From positions 1-41,873 of the forward strand of contig JAJYLV010000011.1 of NCBI GenBank assembly GCA_021787445.1: 41,873 nucleotides of DNA. Reading direction: 5' to 3'. Of this stretch, positions 31,930 through 41,260 are shown piece by piece; within the stretch, counting starts at the first letter, position 1; every line of letters begins with the position of its first letter. Source of the stretch: Chloroflexota bacterium (GTDB lineage: Bacteria; Chloroflexota; Limnocylindria; P2-11E). The position numbers and the translations under genes were made by a program. The notes beneath the pieces were generated by a model. It searched no databases. It saw only the letters and a list, made by a program, of their open reading frames with translations, and was not told the DNA's origin.

Positions 31930-32705
31930 CCCTGGCCAAGCGCGTCATCCCGTGCCTCGACGTGAAGGACGGACGCGTCGTGAAGGGGACGCGCTTCGTC
32001 GACCTGCGCGACGCCGGCGATCCCGTCGAGCTCGCGCGCCGCTACGACGAGCAGGGTGCCGACGAGCTGTGCTTCCTCGACATCACGGCGTCCGCCGAGC
32101 GCCGCCGCACGGTCGTCGACCTCGCCTCGCGCGTCGCCGACGAGCTCTTCATCCCGTTCACCGTCGGCGGCGGCATCCGCGACGCCGACGAGGCCGGCGA
32201 GATCCTCCGCGTGGGTGCGGACAAGGTCGCGCTCAACAGCGCGGCGGTGCGCGATCCCGCCGTCATCTCCGCCGTGGCCGGCCGCTTCGGCTCGCAGGCG
32301 ATGGTCCTCGCCATCGACGCGCGCAGGGTCGATGGGGGCTGGGAGGTCGTCATCGACGGCGGCCGCACGCCGACGGGGCGCGACGCGGTCGAGTGGGCGA
32401 AGGAGGGCTGCGCACGGGGCGCGGGCGAGATCCTCCTGACGAGCATGGAGACCGACGGGACCAAGCTCGGCTTCGACCTCGCGCTGACGGATGCCGTCGC
32501 GTCGGCCGTCGGCGTCCCCGTCATCGCCTCGGGCGGAGCGTCGGGCCCGCCCGACTTCGTCGCGCTCTTCGAGCGGACGGCGGCGGACGCCGGGCTCGCG
32601 GCGTCGATCTTCCACTTCGCCGAGGCGACGGTCGGCGACGTGAAGGCCGCCCTTGCCGCCGCCGGCGTGCCGGTGCGCCCGGCGGAGGCGTTCGTCCGGC
32701 GATGA
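31926..32705 (+). CDS. hisF: Imidazole glycerol phosphate synthase, cyclase subunit
   Basis: A 259-residue TIM barrel that forms IGP and AICAR from PRFAR and ammonia. Catalytic Asp residues are in [17 protein letters not shown] and [10 protein letters not shown]. The phosphate-binding loops are TVGGGIR and IASGGASGP, and [11 protein letters not shown] is typical of HisF rather than HisA. So it is a genuine HisF, and the absent HisA step is not hidden in a misnamed paralogue, although dual function cannot be ruled out. Confidence 0.95.
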   Translation: MTLAKRVIPCLDVKDGRVVKGTRFVDLRDAGDPVELARRYDEQGADELCFLDITASAERRRTVVDLASRVADELFIPFTVGGGIRDADEAGEILRVGADKVALNSAAVRDPAVISAVAGRFGSQAMVLAIDARRVDGGWEVVIDGGRTPTGRDAVEWAKEGCARGAGEILLTSMETDGTKLGFDLALTDAVASAVGVPVIASGGASGPPDFVALFERTAADAGLAASIFHFAEATVGDVKAALAAAGVPVRPAEAFVRR

Positions 32706-33322
32706 AGGTCAACTGGGACGAGAAGGGCCTCGCGCCGGCGATCGTGCAGGACGCGTCGACCGGCAGCGTCCTGATGCTCGGGTGGATGGACCAGGAGGCG
32801 CTCGACGCCACGGAGCGGACGGCCGACGTCCACTTCCACAGCCGCTCTCGGGGGAAGCTCTGGCGCAAGGGCGAGACGAGCGGGAACACGCTGCACGTCG
32901 TCTCGATCGCCGCGGACTGCGACGGCGACGCGCTCCTGGTCCGCGCGCACCCGTCCGGGCCGGTGTGTCACACGGGAAGCGCGACGTGCTGGGGCGACGA
33001 CCCGGCGCCGACCCTCGCGCGCACGCTGAGCGAGCTCGCCGCGCTCCTCGCGGAGCGCAAGCGGGACCTCCCCGAAGGCTCGTATACCGCGACGCTGCTG
33101 CGTGCCGGCCGCGGCGCGATCGCGCAGAAGGTGGGGGAGGAGGCGCTCGAGGTCGCGCTCGCGGCCGTGAGCGAGACGCGCGAGCGGACGGTCTTCGAGA
33201 TGACCGACCTCCTCTACATGCTCCTCGTCCTCGCCATCGAGATGGACCTGCGGCCCGAGGAGCTCACGGCCTCGCTCGCGGAGAAGAAGAAAGCGTCACA
33301 GGGGCGCCCGCTCCCGCCGTAG
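32702..33322 (+). CDS. hisI: Bifunctional phosphoribosyl-AMP cyclohydrolase / phosphoribosyl-ATP pyrophosphatase
   Basis: A 206-residue HisIE fusion catalysing steps two and three. The HisI part (1 to about 112) has [33 protein letters not shown] and the metal sites [10 protein letters not shown] and CHTGSATCW. The HisE part (about 118 to 195) has [33 protein letters not shown] and [13 protein letters not shown]. It is the last gene of the operon; its 3' end overlaps the convergent HAD gene by 27 bases. Confidence 0.95.
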   Translation: MKVNWDEKGLAPAIVQDASTGSVLMLGWMDQEALDATERTADVHFHSRSRGKLWRKGETSGNTLHVVSIAADCDGDALLVRAHPSGPVCHTGSATCWGDDPAPTLARTLSELAALLAERKRDLPEGSYTATLLRAGRGAIAQKVGEEALEVALAAVSETRERTVFEMTDLLYMLLVLAIEMDLRPEELTASLAEKKKASQGRPLPP

Positions 33323-34153
33323 CAGCGAGGGCAGGTCGGCCAGCGAGCGGATGAAGAGGCGCGCGCCCGCGGCACGGTAGGCAGGCTCGTCCTCCGCGGG
33401 GCACAGCACCACCGCCGTCCCCGGGGTCGTGCTCCCCGCGCGCGTCGCGTTCCAGCGCACGACCATCTCGAGGTCGGCCATCGTGTCGCCCACCGCGACG
33501 AACGCGCTCGGCCGCAGCATGCGCACGACCTTCGCGAGCGGCGCCGGATCCGGCTTCTTCCCGTCCTCCATCGTCGCGACCGCGGCGTCGACGGGGAGAG
33601 GGATGCGCGGCCGGATCGGCTCCCAGTCCACGATCGACCGGCCGGTGACGACGCCGACCTTGTCGATGCCCAGCTCGAGCAGCTCCGCGAGGAGTCCGGC
33701 CTCGAGGAGCACGGTCTCCGTCTCCGCGAGGCCGCGCTCCTGCTCGACGCGCGCGGGCACGCCGTAGCGGGTGACCGCTGTGAGCGTGCCGTTGTAGATC
33801 TCCTCGAACACGCCGCGTATCCCCTCCCAGCGCGCGCGGTCGATGGACACCTCGCGCCGCGCCGCGGCCTCGGCGTCGCCGGCGGCGCGCCGGCGCGCCG
33901 CCGTCGTCGCTCCGGGCGCGGCCGCGAGCCACTCGTAGAGCGCGTACGAGAGGTCCCAGTCGTCGTTCCACCGCCCGGTGCGCTTCCACAGGCGCACCAT
34001 CGCGCGGTCGACCGCCGGCCCGTCGTCCGTGAGGCCGAGCTGGTGCACGAGGAGCCACTGGACGGCGCGCGCGACGCCCTCGATGTACGACGAGTCCGTC
34101 TCCACGAGGACGCCGTCGACGTCGAACACGATCGCGTCCGGGCGGCGCGTCAC
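33296..34153 (-). CDS. HAD-superfamily phosphatase
   Basis: A 285-residue subfamily IA HAD hydrolase. Motif I is AIVFDVDGVLVETDSSY with the nucleophile and acid Asp pair, motif II Thr is in GVVTGRSIVD, motif III Lys is in EDGKKPDPAP and motif IV is VAVGDTMADLEM. A helical cap lies at about residues 20 to 140. Start GTG 34153 is the first possible codon before the conserved core; the frame continuing upstream is a shadow. Convergent overlap with hisIE and the lack of a HolPase in the operon suggest histidinol-phosphate as substrate, but this is inference. Confidence 0.85.
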   Translation of the reverse strand: MTRRPDAIVFDVDGVLVETDSSYIEGVARAVQWLLVHQLGLTDDGPAVDRAMVRLWKRTGRWNDDWDLSYALYEWLAAAPGATTAARRRAAGDAEAAARREVSIDRARWEGIRGVFEEIYNGTLTAVTRYGVPARVEQERGLAETETVLLEAGLLAELLELGIDKVGVVTGRSIVDWEPIRPRIPLPVDAAVATMEDGKKPDPAPLAKVVRMLRPSAFVAVGDTMADLEMVVRWNATRAGSTTPGTAVVLCPAEDEPAYRAAGARLFIRSLADLPSLLRRERAPL

Positions 34154-34222
34154 ACCGCGATGATGCCCGGAGTACGCTCTCCGCGCGGCATGACGGAGCC
34201 CGAACAGGGGGAGACCGCGTAG

Positions 34223-35737
34223 GTGCGCTTCGGCTTTCTCATCGACCAGCGGCGCTGCATCGGCTGCCACGCGTGCACCGTCGCCTGCAAGCAGGAGCAG
34301 GACGTGCCTCTCGGCGTGTTCCGAACCTGGGTCAAGTACATCGAGAAGGGCGTCTTCCCGAACACGCGGCGCCACTTCACCGTCCTGCGCTGCAACCACT
34401 GCGAGGACGCGCCGTGCGTCGCGATCTGTCCGACGACGGCGCTCTTCCGCCGCGACGACGGCATCGTCGACTTCGACGCGAGCCGCTGCATCGGCTGCAA
34501 GTCGTGCATGCAGGCCTGCCCCTACGACGCGCTCTACATCGATCCGCGCGAGCACACCGCGATGAAGTGCAACTTCTGCGCGCATCGGATCGACCGGGGG
34601 CTCAAGCCGGCGTGCGAGGTCGTGTGCCCCGAGACGGCGATCGTCTCGGGCGACCTCGACGATCCGGAGAGCGCCATCAGCAGGCTCGTCGCGCGCGAGC
34701 CCGTCCACGTGCGGAAGCCCGAGCAGGGGACGCGGCCGAAGCTCTTCTACATCGACGCCGACGAGCTCACGCTCAGCCCGACCCTCGCGTCGCGGCCGAA
34801 CGTGACGATGTGGGGCCAGCTCGCCGCGCCGCCGCCCGCCCAAGTGGCGCCGCAGGGCATCGCCTTCGGCGCGGACACGGCGCGCGACGTGTACGACGTC
34901 TCGCACCCGGCGCCGTGGGGCTGGCGCGTGTCCTCGTACCTCTGGACGAAGTCGGTCGCGTCGGGAGCGCTCGGCGTGGCCGCGCCCCTCGCGCTGCTGC
35001 GCGGGCAGAGCGCGGCCTTCGGGCTCGCCGCCGCGCTCGTCGCGATCGCCTTCGCCGTCCTGACGGCGCTCCTCCTCGTCGTCGATCTGAAGCGGCCGGA
35101 GCGCTTCTGGTACATCCTCCTGCGGCCGAACCCGCGCTCGTGGCTCGTCTGGGGCGCGTACATCCTCACGGCGTTCGGCGCGCTCGCGCTCGCGTGGGGC
35201 GCGGCCGCCCTTCTCGGCCTCTCGACCGCGCTCGTGCCGCTGGCCGTGCTCGGCGTCGCCTTCGCGGCGGCGGCCGCCGGGTACAGCGGGTTCCTCTTCG
35301 GCCAGGCGGAGGGCCGCGACTTCTGGCAGTCGCCGCTCCTTCCGCTCCACCTCGTCGTTCAGGGCGCGGCCGCGGGCGCCGCGGCGCTCGCCATCGTCGC
35401 CGAGGCCATCGATCCCGGCGCGGTCGCGACGCTGGCGGCGGTCCTCGCGGGCGCCGTCGTCGTCCACGCCCTCCTCGTCGCCGCCGAGCTCGCGACGCCG
35501 CACGCGAGCAGCGACGTGCGCCTCGCCGCGCACGCGATGACCCACGGCGCGCGCGCCGGCGCCTTCTGGCTGGGCGCGGTCGCCGTCGGGATCGCCATTC
35601 CGCTCGTCGCGCTCGCGGTCGGCGCCGCTCGGCCGAGCGGCGTCGTGGCCGTCGCCGCTTCGGTCGCCGCGCTCGTCGGCCTGCTCGTCTACGAGGACTG
35701 CTGGATCCGCGCCGGGCAGGCGGTCCCCCTCAGCTGA
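34223..35737 (+). CDS. Fused DmsB-like 4[4Fe-4S] ferredoxin and NrfD-like membrane anchor
   Basis: A 504-residue fusion. Residues 1 to about 160 contain four Cys clusters for four [4Fe-4S] centres: CIGCHACTVAC (from Cys12), CNHCEDAPCVAIC, CIGCKSCMQAC and CNFC with CEVVC. After a linker, residues about 230 to 500 hold some eight transmembrane helices of the NrfD/DmsC/PsrC quinone-interacting type. It would pass electrons between the molybdenum subunit encoded next and the quinone pool. GTG 34223 has GGGGGAG upstream. Fusion of the B and C subunits in one chain is less usual than separate genes. Confidence 0.9.
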   Translation: MRFGFLIDQRRCIGCHACTVACKQEQDVPLGVFRTWVKYIEKGVFPNTRRHFTVLRCNHCEDAPCVAICPTTALFRRDDGIVDFDASRCIGCKSCMQACPYDALYIDPREHTAMKCNFCAHRIDRGLKPACEVVCPETAIVSGDLDDPESAISRLVAREPVHVRKPEQGTRPKLFYIDADELTLSPTLASRPNVTMWGQLAAPPPAQVAPQGIAFGADTARDVYDVSHPAPWGWRVSSYLWTKSVASGALGVAAPLALLRGQSAAFGLAAALVAIAFAVLTALLLVVDLKRPERFWYILLRPNPRSWLVWGAYILTAFGALALAWGAAALLGLSTALVPLAVLGVAFAAAAAGYSGFLFGQAEGRDFWQSPLLPLHLVVQGAAAGAAALAIVAEAIDPGAVATLAAVLAGAVVVHALLVAAELATPHASSDVRLAAHAMTHGARAGAFWLGAVAVGIAIPLVALAVGAARPSGVVAVAASVAALVGLLVYEDCWIRAGQAVPLS

Positions 35738-38589
35738 TGGACACCCAGGAGGAGAAGATGGTCCGCGCGCACGCAGAGCTCCCCACCGCGCCGCCGCCCG
35801 AGAGCTGGGACGAATGGGTCGAGCTCGAGGGACGCGCGTGGCCCCGACGCATCGAGCACCGGTACATGCTCGTTCCCACCCTCTGCTTCAACTGCGAGGC
35901 GGGTTGCGGTCAGCTCGCGTACGTCGACAAGGACACTCTCGAGATCCGCAAGATCGAGGGGAACCCGACGCACCCCGCGAGCCGCGGACGCCTTTGCGCG
36001 AAGGGGCCGGCCACGCTCAACCAGCTGAGCGACCCCGAGCGCGTCCTCTATCCGCTGCGGCGCGTCGGCGCGCGCGGGGAGGGGAAGTGGGAGCGCGTCT
36101 CGTGGGACGCCGTGCTCGACGACCTCGCCGGCCGCATGCGGCGCGCGATCGTCGCGGGCCGCCGCGACGCGATCATGTACCACGTCGGCCGCCCCGGCGA
36201 GGACGGCTACGTCGACCGCGTCCTGTGGGCCTGGGGCACCGACTCGCACAACAGCCACACCAACATCTGCTCCGCAGGGGCTCGGACGGGCTACGCGGTG
36301 TGGATGGGCTTCGACCGGCCCTCGCCCGACTACGCCAACGCGCGCTTCATCCTCCTCATCAGCTCACACCTCGAGTCGGGGCACTACTTCAACCCGCACG
36401 CGCAGCGGATCATCGACGCCAAGCTCAAGGGCTGCCGCGTCGCGGTCATGGACCCGCGCCTCTCGAACACGGCATCGATGGCGGACGTGTGGATGCCCAC
36501 GTGGCCGGGCAGCGAGGCCGCCGTCCTCCTCGCGATGGCGCGCGTCATCGTCGCCGAGGACCTCTGGGACGGGGAGTTCGTGCGGCGCTGGACGAACTGG
36601 GAGGAGTTCCTGCGCGAGCGGCGGCCCGACCTCCCCGCCGGGTTCGCGTCGTTCCGGCAGGCTTTCCTCGACCTCTACGCCGAGCACACGCCGGAGCGCG
36701 CCGAGCAGGAGAGCGGGCTCGCGGCGGCGACGATCGTGGACGTCGCCCGCGAGATCGGCCGCGCGGGCTCGGCCTTCAGCGCGCACAACTGGCGCGCCGC
36801 CGGCGCGGGCAACCTCGGCGGCTGGCAGGTCGCCCGCGCGCTCTTCCTGCTCAACGTCCTCACCGGCAGCGTCGGAGCGCCGGGCGGGACCTCGCCCAAC
36901 CTGTGGGACAAGTTCGTTCCCGCGCCGTACATCCGGCCCAAGCCGCGCGAGGTGTGGAACGAGCTGCTGTGGCCGCCGGAGTACCCGCTCGCGCACAACG
37001 AGATGAGCTTCCTCCTGCCGCACTTCCTCAAGGAGGGTCGCGGCACGCTCGACGTCTACTTCACGCGTGTCTACAACCCGGTGTGGACGAACCCCGACGG
37101 CTTCAGCTGGATCGAGGTCCTGCGCGACGAGTCGCTCATCGGGCTCCACGCGGCGCTCACGCCGGTGTGGAACGAGACGACGTGGCTCGCCGACTACGTT
37201 CTCCCGATGGGCCTGGGGCCCGAGCGCCACGACACCGTCTCGTACGAGACCCACGCCGGGCGCTGGCTCGGATTCCGGCAGCCCGTGCGCCGCGTCGCGA
37301 TGGAGCGGATGGGAAGGCCGGTGCGCTTCACCTACGAGGCGAACCCCGGCGAGGTCTGGGAGGAGGACGAGTTCTGGATCGAGCTCTCCTGGCGGGTCGA
37401 TCCCGACGGGTCGCTCGGGATCCGGCAGTGGTTCGAGTCGCCCTACCGCCCGGGCGAGAAGCTCACCGTCCACGAGTACTACCGCTGGATCTTCGAGAAC
37501 AGCGTCCCCGGCCTGCCGGAAAAGGCGCGCGCCGAGGGCCTCGAGCCCTTCGACTACATGCGCAAGTACGGCGTGGTCGAGATCGGATCGGCCGTTCACC
37601 GCGCGCACGAGCGCCCCCTCGGGCCCGAGGAGCTCGCGGGCGCCGACGTCCCCGGCGCCGGCGGACCCGTGACCAAGGCGGTCGAGTACTTCCCCGGCCC
37701 GGGCGTGCTCGTCGAGCCGACGCCCGAGGGCGTCGCGGCGAGACAGGTCATCGGCGCCGTCGTCGACGGCGTCGCCCGGCAGGGCTTCCCGACGCCGTCG
37801 GGAAAGCTGGAGTTCTACTCGTCGACGCTGCGCGACTGGGGCTGGGACGAGTACGCGACGCCGTCGTACACGCCGGGGCACGTGCCGATGTCGGCGGTCG
37901 ATCCCGCCGCGGGCCGCTTCCTGCTCCTGCCGACGTTCCGCCTCCCGACGCTCGTCCACACCCGGAGCGGCAACGCCAAGTGGCTGAACGAGATCAGCCA
38001 CACCAACCCGCTGTGGATCCATCCGAGCGACGCCGAGCGCGTCGGCGTCGAGCTGGGCGACCTCGTCCGGATCACGACCGAGATCGGCTACTTCGTCGAC
38101 CGGGTGTGGCCGACGGAGGCGATCCGTCCGGGCATCGTCGCCTGCTCGCACCACATGGGCCGCTGGCGCCTCCAGGACGGGACGGGCACCGACCGCTGGG
38201 CGTCATCGCTCGTCCGGATCGAGCGCGACGATCGCGGCTGGACGATGCGCCAGGAGAAGGGCATCGCGCCGTGGCGGAGCGCGGACCCCGATTCGTCGCT
38301 CGTGTGGTGGAACGAGGCTGGCGTGCACCAGAACCTCACCTTCCCCGTCCACCCCGACCCGGTGAGCGGCAGCCACTGCTGGCACCAGCTCGTCACCGTC
38401 CGCCGCGCCGCGCCCGACGACCGCTACGGCGACGTCTTCGTCGACACGGCCAAGAGCGCCGCGGTCTACAAGGAGTGGCTCGCGCTGACGCGGCCCGGCC
38501 CCGGACCGGGGGGACTGCGCCGCCCGAGCTGGATGCTGCGTCCCGTCAAGCCCGCGCTCGGTGCGTACGTGAAGCGCCCGCGCGCCTAG
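35737..38589 (+). CDS. Molybdopterin oxidoreductase catalytic subunit (DMSO reductase superfamily)
   Basis: A 950-residue bis-MGD enzyme. The N-terminal [4Fe-4S] site is LCFNCEAGCGQL (Cys50, Cys53, Cys57) plus Cys87 in GRLCAKG. Cys178 in HTNICSAGARTG sits where the metal ligand is found, as in polysulfide/thiosulfate/arsenate-type reductases. The C-terminal MGD-binding domain has LPTFRLPTLVHTRSGNAKWL, NPLWIHPSDAERVG and ACSHHMGRWR. No twin-arginine signal is visible. It overlaps the ferredoxin-NrfD gene by one base. Candidate substrates are sulfur or arsenic oxyanions or an organic acid; sequence alone cannot decide. Confidence 0.9.
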   Translation: MDTQEEKMVRAHAELPTAPPPESWDEWVELEGRAWPRRIEHRYMLVPTLCFNCEAGCGQLAYVDKDTLEIRKIEGNPTHPASRGRLCAKGPATLNQLSDPERVLYPLRRVGARGEGKWERVSWDAVLDDLAGRMRRAIVAGRRDAIMYHVGRPGEDGYVDRVLWAWGTDSHNSHTNICSAGARTGYAVWMGFDRPSPDYANARFILLISSHLESGHYFNPHAQRIIDAKLKGCRVAVMDPRLSNTASMADVWMPTWPGSEAAVLLAMARVIVAEDLWDGEFVRRWTNWEEFLRERRPDLPAGFASFRQAFLDLYAEHTPERAEQESGLAAATIVDVAREIGRAGSAFSAHNWRAAGAGNLGGWQVARALFLLNVLTGSVGAPGGTSPNLWDKFVPAPYIRPKPREVWNELLWPPEYPLAHNEMSFLLPHFLKEGRGTLDVYFTRVYNPVWTNPDGFSWIEVLRDESLIGLHAALTPVWNETTWLADYVLPMGLGPERHDTVSYETHAGRWLGFRQPVRRVAMERMGRPVRFTYEANPGEVWEEDEFWIELSWRVDPDGSLGIRQWFESPYRPGEKLTVHEYYRWIFENSVPGLPEKARAEGLEPFDYMRKYGVVEIGSAVHRAHERPLGPEELAGADVPGAGGPVTKAVEYFPGPGVLVEPTPEGVAARQVIGAVVDGVARQGFPTPSGKLEFYSSTLRDWGWDEYATPSYTPGHVPMSAVDPAAGRFLLLPTFRLPTLVHTRSGNAKWLNEISHTNPLWIHPSDAERVGVELGDLVRITTEIGYFVDRVWPTEAIRPGIVACSHHMGRWRLQDGTGTDRWASSLVRIERDDRGWTMRQEKGIAPWRSADPDSSLVWWNEAGVHQNLTFPVHPDPVSGSHCWHQLVTVRRAAPDDRYGDVFVDTAKSAAVYKEWLALTRPGPGPGGLRRPSWMLRPVKPALGAYVKRPRA

Positions 38590-40811
38590 CGCCGGCGCAT
38601 CGCCTCGAACACCTTCTCCGAGGTGATGGGCGTGCTCCACACGCGCGCGCCGACGGCGTCGCGGACGGCGTTGGCGACGGCGGGGCCGACCGCGGAGTTC
38701 GCGAGCTCGCCGACGGACTTCGCGCCGAACGGGCCGGGGCCGTAGTCCTCGGTCAGGAGGACGACCCGCAGCGTCGGGACGTCGGGCATCGTCGGGAGCT
38801 TGTAGCTGTCCAGGTTCGCCGTGATGACGCGGCCGTCCTCGATCCGCAGGTCCTCCATGACGGTCTGGCCGAGGCCGAAGGCGAAGGCGCCCTCGAGCTG
38901 CCCGCGGTGCGCGACCGGGTTGATGACCGTCCCGACGTCGGCGACGAGCACGGCGTCGGTGATGCGGAACTGCCCGGTCTCGCGGTCGACCGCGACGCTG
39001 AGGCCGTACGCGCACACGCTGTAGCGCGACTGCGTCTGGTCGAACATCCCCGGGACGCGCAGGTGACGCTCCGCGGCCAGGCGGAGGGCCTCGTCGAGGT
39101 CCGGTGAGAGCTTCTCGAGCTCGGCCCTGAGCTTGCGCGCACCGTCGATGGCCGCGCCGCCCGCCACCGGCGTGAAGCGGCTTCCGCCCACGCCGGGGTC
39201 GTGCCGCGTCTCGGCCGTCGTGCCTCTCCTCGCCTTGACGCGCTCGACGGGCAGCCCGAGCTCGGCCGCGACGACGCGCTGCAGCATCGTGTGGGCGCCG
39301 CCGCCTTGGTCGGGCGCGCCCGTGATCACGTACACGCATCCGTCCGGCCCGACCTCGACCTCGAGCTCGGTCTTCCCGCGGCCGACGTGGCGGACGCAGT
39401 ACCCGATCCCGCGGCCGACGAGCGTGGAGCTCTGCGGCGCGTCGGGGCCGTCGAGCGCGCTCGCGCCGACGCTCGCGCTCGGAAGGGGCTCGTTCCACTT
39501 CATCTCCCGCCCGAGGGTCTCCAGGACCTCGCGCGCGAGGTGGTCGTGCCACTCGTGTCCGGTGATGTCGATCTCGCCCGGCTGGATCGCGTTGCGCAGG
39601 CGGATCTCGAGCGGGTCGATGCCCATCTCGCGAGCGATCTCGTCGATGTGCGAGTCCGCGGCGAAAGCGCTCTGCGGCTGCCCCGGGGAGCGCACGTGGC
39701 CGGCCGGCTCGTTGTTGGTGTAGACGGTCACGACCTCGACGCGCGCCGCGGGGACGCGGTACCCCGCGAGGAGGAGGCCGGCGTCGCCGGGGATGAGGCC
39801 CGCCTGCGGCTTCCCCGCGGCGTACGCGCCGCCGTCGAGGAGGACGTGAGCCTGGTGCGCGAGGATCCGCCCCTCGGCGTCGACCGCCGTCCGCAGGCGG
39901 AGCGTTCCGGGGTGCCGCGGGTTCGTCACCTGGAAGTCGTCGCTCAGCGAGAGGAGCGACCGGACGGGGCGCCTCGTCTTCTTGGCGAGGAAGTAGAGCG
40001 CCGGCTCGTCGATGGAGAGCCCCTTCCCGCCGAAGTCGCCGCCGATGTACCCGGCGTCGACGACGATCGTCTCCTCGGGGATGCCGAGCGCCTTCGAGAG
40101 CTGCATCCGCAAGGTGAAGGGCGCCTTGTTCGTCGTGACGACGTGGACGACGCCGTCCTTCTCGATCCACACGATCGTCCCGCGCGGCTCGAGGTAGCCC
40201 TGGTGGTTGCGCGCGTACTCGAAGGTGTGCTCGAAGACGCGCGCCGCCGCCGCGAAGCCCGCCGCGACGTCGCCGTGCTCGTGGATGACGACGCCCTGCT
40301 GGTTCGGATGCGTCGTCTTCGGCGGCTCGCCGCCGCCGAGGTACAGATACGACGCCCGCTCGGGGTGGAGGATGGGCGCCTCCGGCGAGAGCGCCGCCTC
40401 GAGCGTGAAGACCGGCGGGAGCTCCTCGTACTCGACCTCGATGGCGCGCGCCGCCTCCTCGGCGAGCTCGCGCGTGTCCGCGGCGACGGCCGCGACGCGC
40501 TCGCCCATGAAGCGCACGCGATCGTGCGCGAGGATCGGCCAGTCCTGGAGGCGGCGGCCGAAGCGCACCGGCGCCGTGTCCTTGCCGCTGATGACGGCGC
40601 GGACGCCCCTCATCCGGAGCGCGCGCTTCGCGTCGACGCGGACGACGCGCGCGTGCGGATAGGGGGATCCGACGAAGGCCGCCCACAGCGCGCCCGCGAT
40701 CGGGACGTCCATCGCGTAGCGCGCGTGGCCGGTGACCTTCTCACGACCCTCGACGCGCTCCTCGGGCGTCGGGAGGTACGGGATCGCCGGGTGCGTCTCC
40801 ACCGCGCTCAT
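38586..40811 (-). CDS. Molybdenum hydroxylase large subunit (xanthine dehydrogenase family)
   Basis: A 741-residue molybdopterin-binding subunit of the XDH/CoxL/aldehyde oxidase family. It has KVTGHARYAMDV, the cofactor loop AGYIGGDFGGKG, HVRSPGQPQSAFAADSHIDEIA, GAPDQGGGAHTMLQ and the base Glu in KSVGELANSAVGPAVANAV. The CO dehydrogenase active-site motif AYxCSFR is absent, so this is a form II or other hydroxylase rather than aerobic CODH. ATG 40811 overlaps the CoxG-like stop. Its stop forms a CTAG overlap with the convergent oxidoreductase. The substrate is likely a heterocycle, purine or aldehyde. Confidence 0.92.
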   Translation of the reverse strand: MSAVETHPAIPYLPTPEERVEGREKVTGHARYAMDVPIAGALWAAFVGSPYPHARVVRVDAKRALRMRGVRAVISGKDTAPVRFGRRLQDWPILAHDRVRFMGERVAAVAADTRELAEEAARAIEVEYEELPPVFTLEAALSPEAPILHPERASYLYLGGGEPPKTTHPNQQGVVIHEHGDVAAGFAAAARVFEHTFEYARNHQGYLEPRGTIVWIEKDGVVHVVTTNKAPFTLRMQLSKALGIPEETIVVDAGYIGGDFGGKGLSIDEPALYFLAKKTRRPVRSLLSLSDDFQVTNPRHPGTLRLRTAVDAEGRILAHQAHVLLDGGAYAAGKPQAGLIPGDAGLLLAGYRVPAARVEVVTVYTNNEPAGHVRSPGQPQSAFAADSHIDEIAREMGIDPLEIRLRNAIQPGEIDITGHEWHDHLAREVLETLGREMKWNEPLPSASVGASALDGPDAPQSSTLVGRGIGYCVRHVGRGKTELEVEVGPDGCVYVITGAPDQGGGAHTMLQRVVAAELGLPVERVKARRGTTAETRHDPGVGGSRFTPVAGGAAIDGARKLRAELEKLSPDLDEALRLAAERHLRVPGMFDQTQSRYSVCAYGLSVAVDRETGQFRITDAVLVADVGTVINPVAHRGQLEGAFAFGLGQTVMEDLRIEDGRVITANLDSYKLPTMPDVPTLRVVLLTEDYGPGPFGAKSVGELANSAVGPAVANAVRDAVGARVWSTPITSEKVFEAMRRR

Positions 40812-41260
40812 GACGCCTCCCCCAGAGTGCGCTCGAGGCACCGAGCGAACTCGGCGACCACCTGATCCGCCTTGCGCTTCACGATCGGCTGGCCGAGGTC
40901 GCCGATGCGGCCGGCGAGCGTCGCCTCCGTCACCATGCGCAGCTCGCTCCCCGCGCCGTTGTCCGTCAGCGTCATCCGCAGGTCCGCGCGCAGGGTCCCG
41001 CCGATGCCCTTGTCCGCGGCCTCGAGGCGCATCGCCGCCTCGCGGGCGGCCTCGTCGCGCTTGGTGACGACGACGTTGCCCTCGAGCTTCAGCTTCACCG
41101 GACCGACCGCGACGCGCACCGCGCCGCGGTACGTGTCGGGGCCCGACTCGGTGACGCTCTCGACGCCGGGGACGCACTTCGCGACCTCGGGAACGTCGAC
41201 GATGCGCGGCCACGCGACCGCGGCCGTGACGGGGAGCTTGACGACGTGCTCGAACCTCAC
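40808..41260 (-). CDS. CoxG-like SRPBCC-domain protein
   Basis: A 150-residue carbon monoxide dehydrogenase subunit G family protein. The N-terminus FEHVVKLPVTAAVAWPRIVD and VPEVAKCVPGVESV are typical, with a hydrophobic-pocket START-like fold and the C-terminal helix KADQVVAEFARCLERTL. CoxG-like proteins assist recruitment or quinone coupling of molybdenum hydroxylases. GTG 41260 overlaps the stop of the FAD subunit gene (GTGA); the longer frame to 41293 is inside that gene. Confidence 0.88.
   Translation of the reverse strand: MRFEHVVKLPVTAAVAWPRIVDVPEVAKCVPGVESVTESGPDTYRGAVRVAVGPVKLKLEGNVVVTKRDEAAREAAMRLEAADKGIGGTLRADLRMTLTDNGAGSELRMVTEATLAGRIGDLGQPIVKRKADQVVAEFARCLERTLGEAS

Noticed and set aside
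34154-35545. N-terminal extension of the HAD phosphatase on the minus strand
   Set aside because: It is antisense to the ferredoxin-NrfD gene, with the charged low-complexity composition of a GC-rich shadow frame.
34273-35736. Long open frame running into the oxidoreductase from upstream
   Set aside because: It is Arg/Pro-rich shadow sequence of the ferredoxin-NrfD gene in another frame; the real start is ATG 35737.
35737-38589. Formate dehydrogenase
   Set aside because: The ligand region reads HTNICSAGARTG and lacks the flanking motifs of FdhF/FdnG; no Sec codon is present.
38586-40811. Aerobic carbon monoxide dehydrogenase large subunit
   Set aside because: The AYxCSFR active-site loop is absent; the site reads HVRSPGQPQSAF as in other hydroxylases.
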